From: Deltaproteobacteria bacterium
Lineage (GTDB): Bacteria > Desulfobacterota > Desulfarculia > Adiutricales > Adiutricaceae
Direction of reading: 5' to 3'
DNA length: 7,961 bases
Assembly (NCBI GenBank): GCA_031279525.1
Contig: JAITIH010000062.1
Span: 1 to 7,961 of the forward strand
Of this stretch, positions 5,900 through 7,961 are shown piece by piece. A program made the translations under genes and the position numbers. A model generated the notes under the pieces. The model had not been told where the DNA came from, searched no databases, and saw nothing but the letters and a program-made list of their open reading frames with translations. Each line of letters begins with the position of its first letter. The first letter of the stretch is position 1.

Positions 5900-7961
5900 T
5901 CACCGGGAGGCTTCCTGGCGGGTCTGCTCGGCCCTTTCCACGGCCTCGTTAATCAAGTCCACCGTGGCCGCCGTCTCCTCGATCTGATAGGCCTCGATGC
6001 GGTCGCCCACCCTTACGTCGGAGAAATTGTCGAGGCAGATGCCGCACTCGTGGCCGCTGGTCACTTCCCGGACGTCGGCCTTCTCGCGCTTTAAGGACCC
6101 TATCCGGCCCTCGTAGATGGGCTTGCCGTCCCTTAGAAGGCGGGCCCGGGCCCCCCTTTGGATCTTGCCGTCGACGACGTAAGAGCCGGCCACTGGGCCC
6201 ACTTTGGTGATCAAGAAGATGGCCCGAACATCGGCTTGGCCGAGGACTTTTTCGCTCTTAATGGGGTCTAAAAGCCCGGCCATGGCTTCCTTGATGTCCT
6301 CTAAGAGCTTGTAGATGACGTTGTAGTGGCGGACTTGAACTTGCTCCCGCTCGGCCAGCTCCTGGATCTGAGCGGTGGGCCTGACCCCAAAGCAGATAAT
6401 GAGGGCTTTAGAGGCCGAGGCCAGCATGATGTCCGTCTCCGAGGCCATCCCCGTGGAGTGGTGCAGAACTGAAATCTTGATCTCCGGGGTGGAGAGCTTG
6501 CCGACCGCGTCCAAAATGGCTTCCAAAGAACCCTGGACGTCGGCCTTGACGATGAGGTTTAAGCCCTTAACCGCCCCGGCCTTGATGTGGTCGAAAAGGT
6601 TTTCCAAGGTCAGCTTGGAGGTCTTGACCAGCTCGCTCTCCCTTTGCTTCATCTGGCGGTGCTGGCTAACCTGGCGGGCCTGCTTTTCGTCCTCCATGAC
6701 GATGAACTCGTCCCCGGCCTGGGGCACCCCAGAGATGCCCTGGATCTCCACCGGGATGGAGGGGCCGGCCGTCTCGACCTTCTGGCCCTGGTCGTCGTAA
6801 AGGGCCCGAACTTTCCCGTAAAAGGCCCCGCAGACGTAAGGGTCGCCCAGCTTTAGGACTCCGTCGCCGACGAGCAAGGTGGCCATGGCCCCCCGGCCCC
6901 GGTCGAGCCTAGCCTCAATAATCCGGCCGCGGGCCGGGCCCTCGACCCGGGCCTTTAGGGCCAAGACGTCGGCCTGAAGCAGAATCATCTCCAACAGCTC
7001 GTCGACCCCTTGGCCGGTCTTGGCCGAGATGTCCACGAAAACCGCTTCCCCGCCCAAGTCTCCGGCGATTAAGCCCAACTCGGTCATCTGCTGGCGGATG
7101 CGGCCGGGGTTGGCCCCGGGCTTGTCGACTTTGTTGACGGCCACGATGATGGGAACCTTAGCCGCCTTGGCGTGGTCGCAGGCCTCTCGGGTCTGGGGCA
7201 TGACCCCGTCGTCGGCGGCCACGATTAAGATGACGATGTCCGTGACCTGGGCTCCGCGCGAGCGCATGGAGGTGAAGGCCTCGTGGCCCGGGGTGTCCAA
7301 AAAGGTGATGTGCCGATCCCCGACTTTCACGTGGTAGGCCCCGATATGCTGGGTGATGCCCCCGGCCTCGCCCTCTTGGATCTTGGTCTTCCGGATGTAG
7401 TCGAGCAGGGAGGTTTTCCCGTGGTCGACGTGGCCCATGATGGTCACCACTGGGTAGCGAGGCCCGGTGGGGTACTTGTCGTCCACTTCCGGCAGGGGCA
7501 GGTAGTCGCCCTCGTCAAAGGCCGACTTCTCCACCTCGTAGCCAAACTCGGCGGCCACTAAGGTCGCGGTGTCGAAGTCCAAAGACTGGTTTAGGCCGGC
7601 CATGACCCCCATGGTCATGAGCTTCTTGATGATGTCCCCGGCCTTTAGAGACAGCCGATGGGCCAGCTCGGAGACGGTGATGACCTCGTCGACCTTGATG
7701 CGCCGCTTGATGGCCTTGGGCGTGGTGATCTCAGTCTTGGCCTGGGTTTTCTTGGGCTGCTTGGCCTTTTTGGAGCGAGCCCGCTCTAAGGCCCCTTCGG
7801 GGTATAGGTCAGTCCGCTCGACCACTTCCCGTCGCTTGCGGGCGGCGAAGTCGTCGGTCGGTCGGTCGTGGCCGGCCCCCTTCTTCTTCCTGTCCCGCTT
7901 GCGGGAGTCGTGGTCCGCGGCCGGGGCGGTCCCAGGCCGATCGGGCCGCGGTCCGCCGGGC
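5900..7961 (-). CDS. infB: Translation initiation factor IF2, 5' end cut by window
   Basis: IF2 is the GTPase that brings initiator fMet-tRNA to the 30S subunit and promotes 50S joining. The frame is open from the window edge to TGA 5900-5902, giving 686 visible residues. The GTG at 7825 is internal: the 45 codons before it stay open and encode the charged Lys/Arg/Asp/Pro-rich linker typical of IF2, so the true start lies outside. Numbering visible residues: an IF2 N-terminal-type domain at about 89-143 ([20 protein letters not shown]), then the G domain with GHVDHGKT (176-183, G1), GGITQHIG (200-207, G2), DTPGH (222-226, G3), NKVDK (276-280, G4) and SAK (312-314, G5). The beta-barrel domain II, domain III ([17 protein letters not shown]) and the C-terminal fMet-tRNA-binding domain ([18 protein letters not shown]) follow. 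About 20 residues run past the usual end. All GTPase motifs are intact. Confidence 0.98.
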   Translation of the reverse strand, partial: PGGPRPDRPGTAPAADHDSRKRDRKKKGAGHDRPTDDFAARKRREVVERTDLYPEGALERARSKKAKQPKKTQAKTEITTPKAIKRRIKVDEVITVSELAHRLSLKAGDIIKKLMTMGVMAGLNQSLDFDTATLVAAEFGYEVEKSAFDEGDYLPLPEVDDKYPTGPRYPVVTIMGHVDHGKTSLLDYIRKTKIQEGEAGGITQHIGAYHVKVGDRHITFLDTPGHEAFTSMRSRGAQVTDIVILIVAADDGVMPQTREACDHAKAAKVPIIVAVNKVDKPGANPGRIRQQMTELGLIAGDLGGEAVFVDISAKTGQGVDELLEMILLQADVLALKARVEGPARGRIIEARLDRGRGAMATLLVGDGVLKLGDPYVCGAFYGKVRALYDDQGQKVETAGPSIPVEIQGISGVPQAGDEFIVMEDEKQARQVSQHRQMKQRESELVKTSKLTLENLFDHIKAGAVKGLNLIVKADVQGSLEAILDAVGKLSTPEIKISVLHHSTGMASETDIMLASASKALIICFGVRPTAQIQELAEREQVQVRHYNVIYKLLEDIKEAMAGLLDPIKSEKVLGQADVRAIFLITKVGPVAGSYVVDGKIQRGARARLLRDGKPIYEGRIGSLKREKADVREVTSGHECGICLDNFSDVRVGDRIEAYQIEETAATVDLINEAVERAEQTRQEASR

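Noticed and set aside
7825..7825. GTG at 7825 as the start of infB
   Set aside because: The frame remains open upstream to the window edge and encodes a charged linker typical of IF2, so this GTG is internal.
1..7961. Under-representation of CTAG, checked as a compositional oddity
   Set aside because: A hand count found roughly twenty CTAG sites, not far from what base composition would give, so nothing unusual is indicated.

Overview
The window is a stretch of a conserved bacterial translation and RNA-metabolism operon. Every gene lies on the minus strand, so transcription runs from position 7961 towards 1. The order in that direction is infB (5' end cut by the window edge), a DUF503/YlxP gene, rbfA, nrnA (DHH phosphoesterase), truB, rpsO and pnp (3' end cut by the window edge). 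High G+C, the DUF503 gene between infB and rbfA, and a DHH phosphoesterase between rbfA and truB suggest a deltaproteobacterium (Desulfobacterota in the broad sense). This is an inference from gene order and protein style; no rRNA or other taxonomic marker is present.

Layout: 7961-5900 is translation initiation factor IF2 from its charged linker through the G domain to the C-terminus. 5892-5554 is the small DUF503 protein, whose end overlaps rbfA by 29 nt. 5582-4773 is rbfA, about twice the usual length because of a low-complexity tail carrying seven 9-residue repeats. 4776-3691 is nrnA, joined to rbfA by a 4-nt GTGA overlap. 3619-2531 is truB (possibly starting as far up as 3664). 2500-2231 is rpsO with a strong ribosome binding site. 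2230-2069 is the only sizeable non-coding gap; it holds an intrinsic terminator/attenuator and a structured pnp leader. 2068-1 is polynucleotide phosphorylase without its last residues.

The genes share a theme. IF2 starts translation, RbfA matures the 30S subunit, S15 is a primary 16S-binding protein of the 30S platform, TruB makes the T-loop pseudouridine of tRNA, PNPase degrades RNA, and NrnA removes the very short oligonucleotides that exonucleases leave. Tight spacing through truB indicates one transcript. The hairpin plus T-tract after rpsO probably lowers or separates pnp expression, as the rpsO-pnp junction does in Escherichia coli.

I found no mobile element, CRISPR array, RNA gene or plus-strand gene, and no convincing new system. 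The unusual items are the repeat tail of RbfA and its 27-bp DNA repeats, the insert in the C-terminal domain of TruB, and the overlapping hairpins before pnp.
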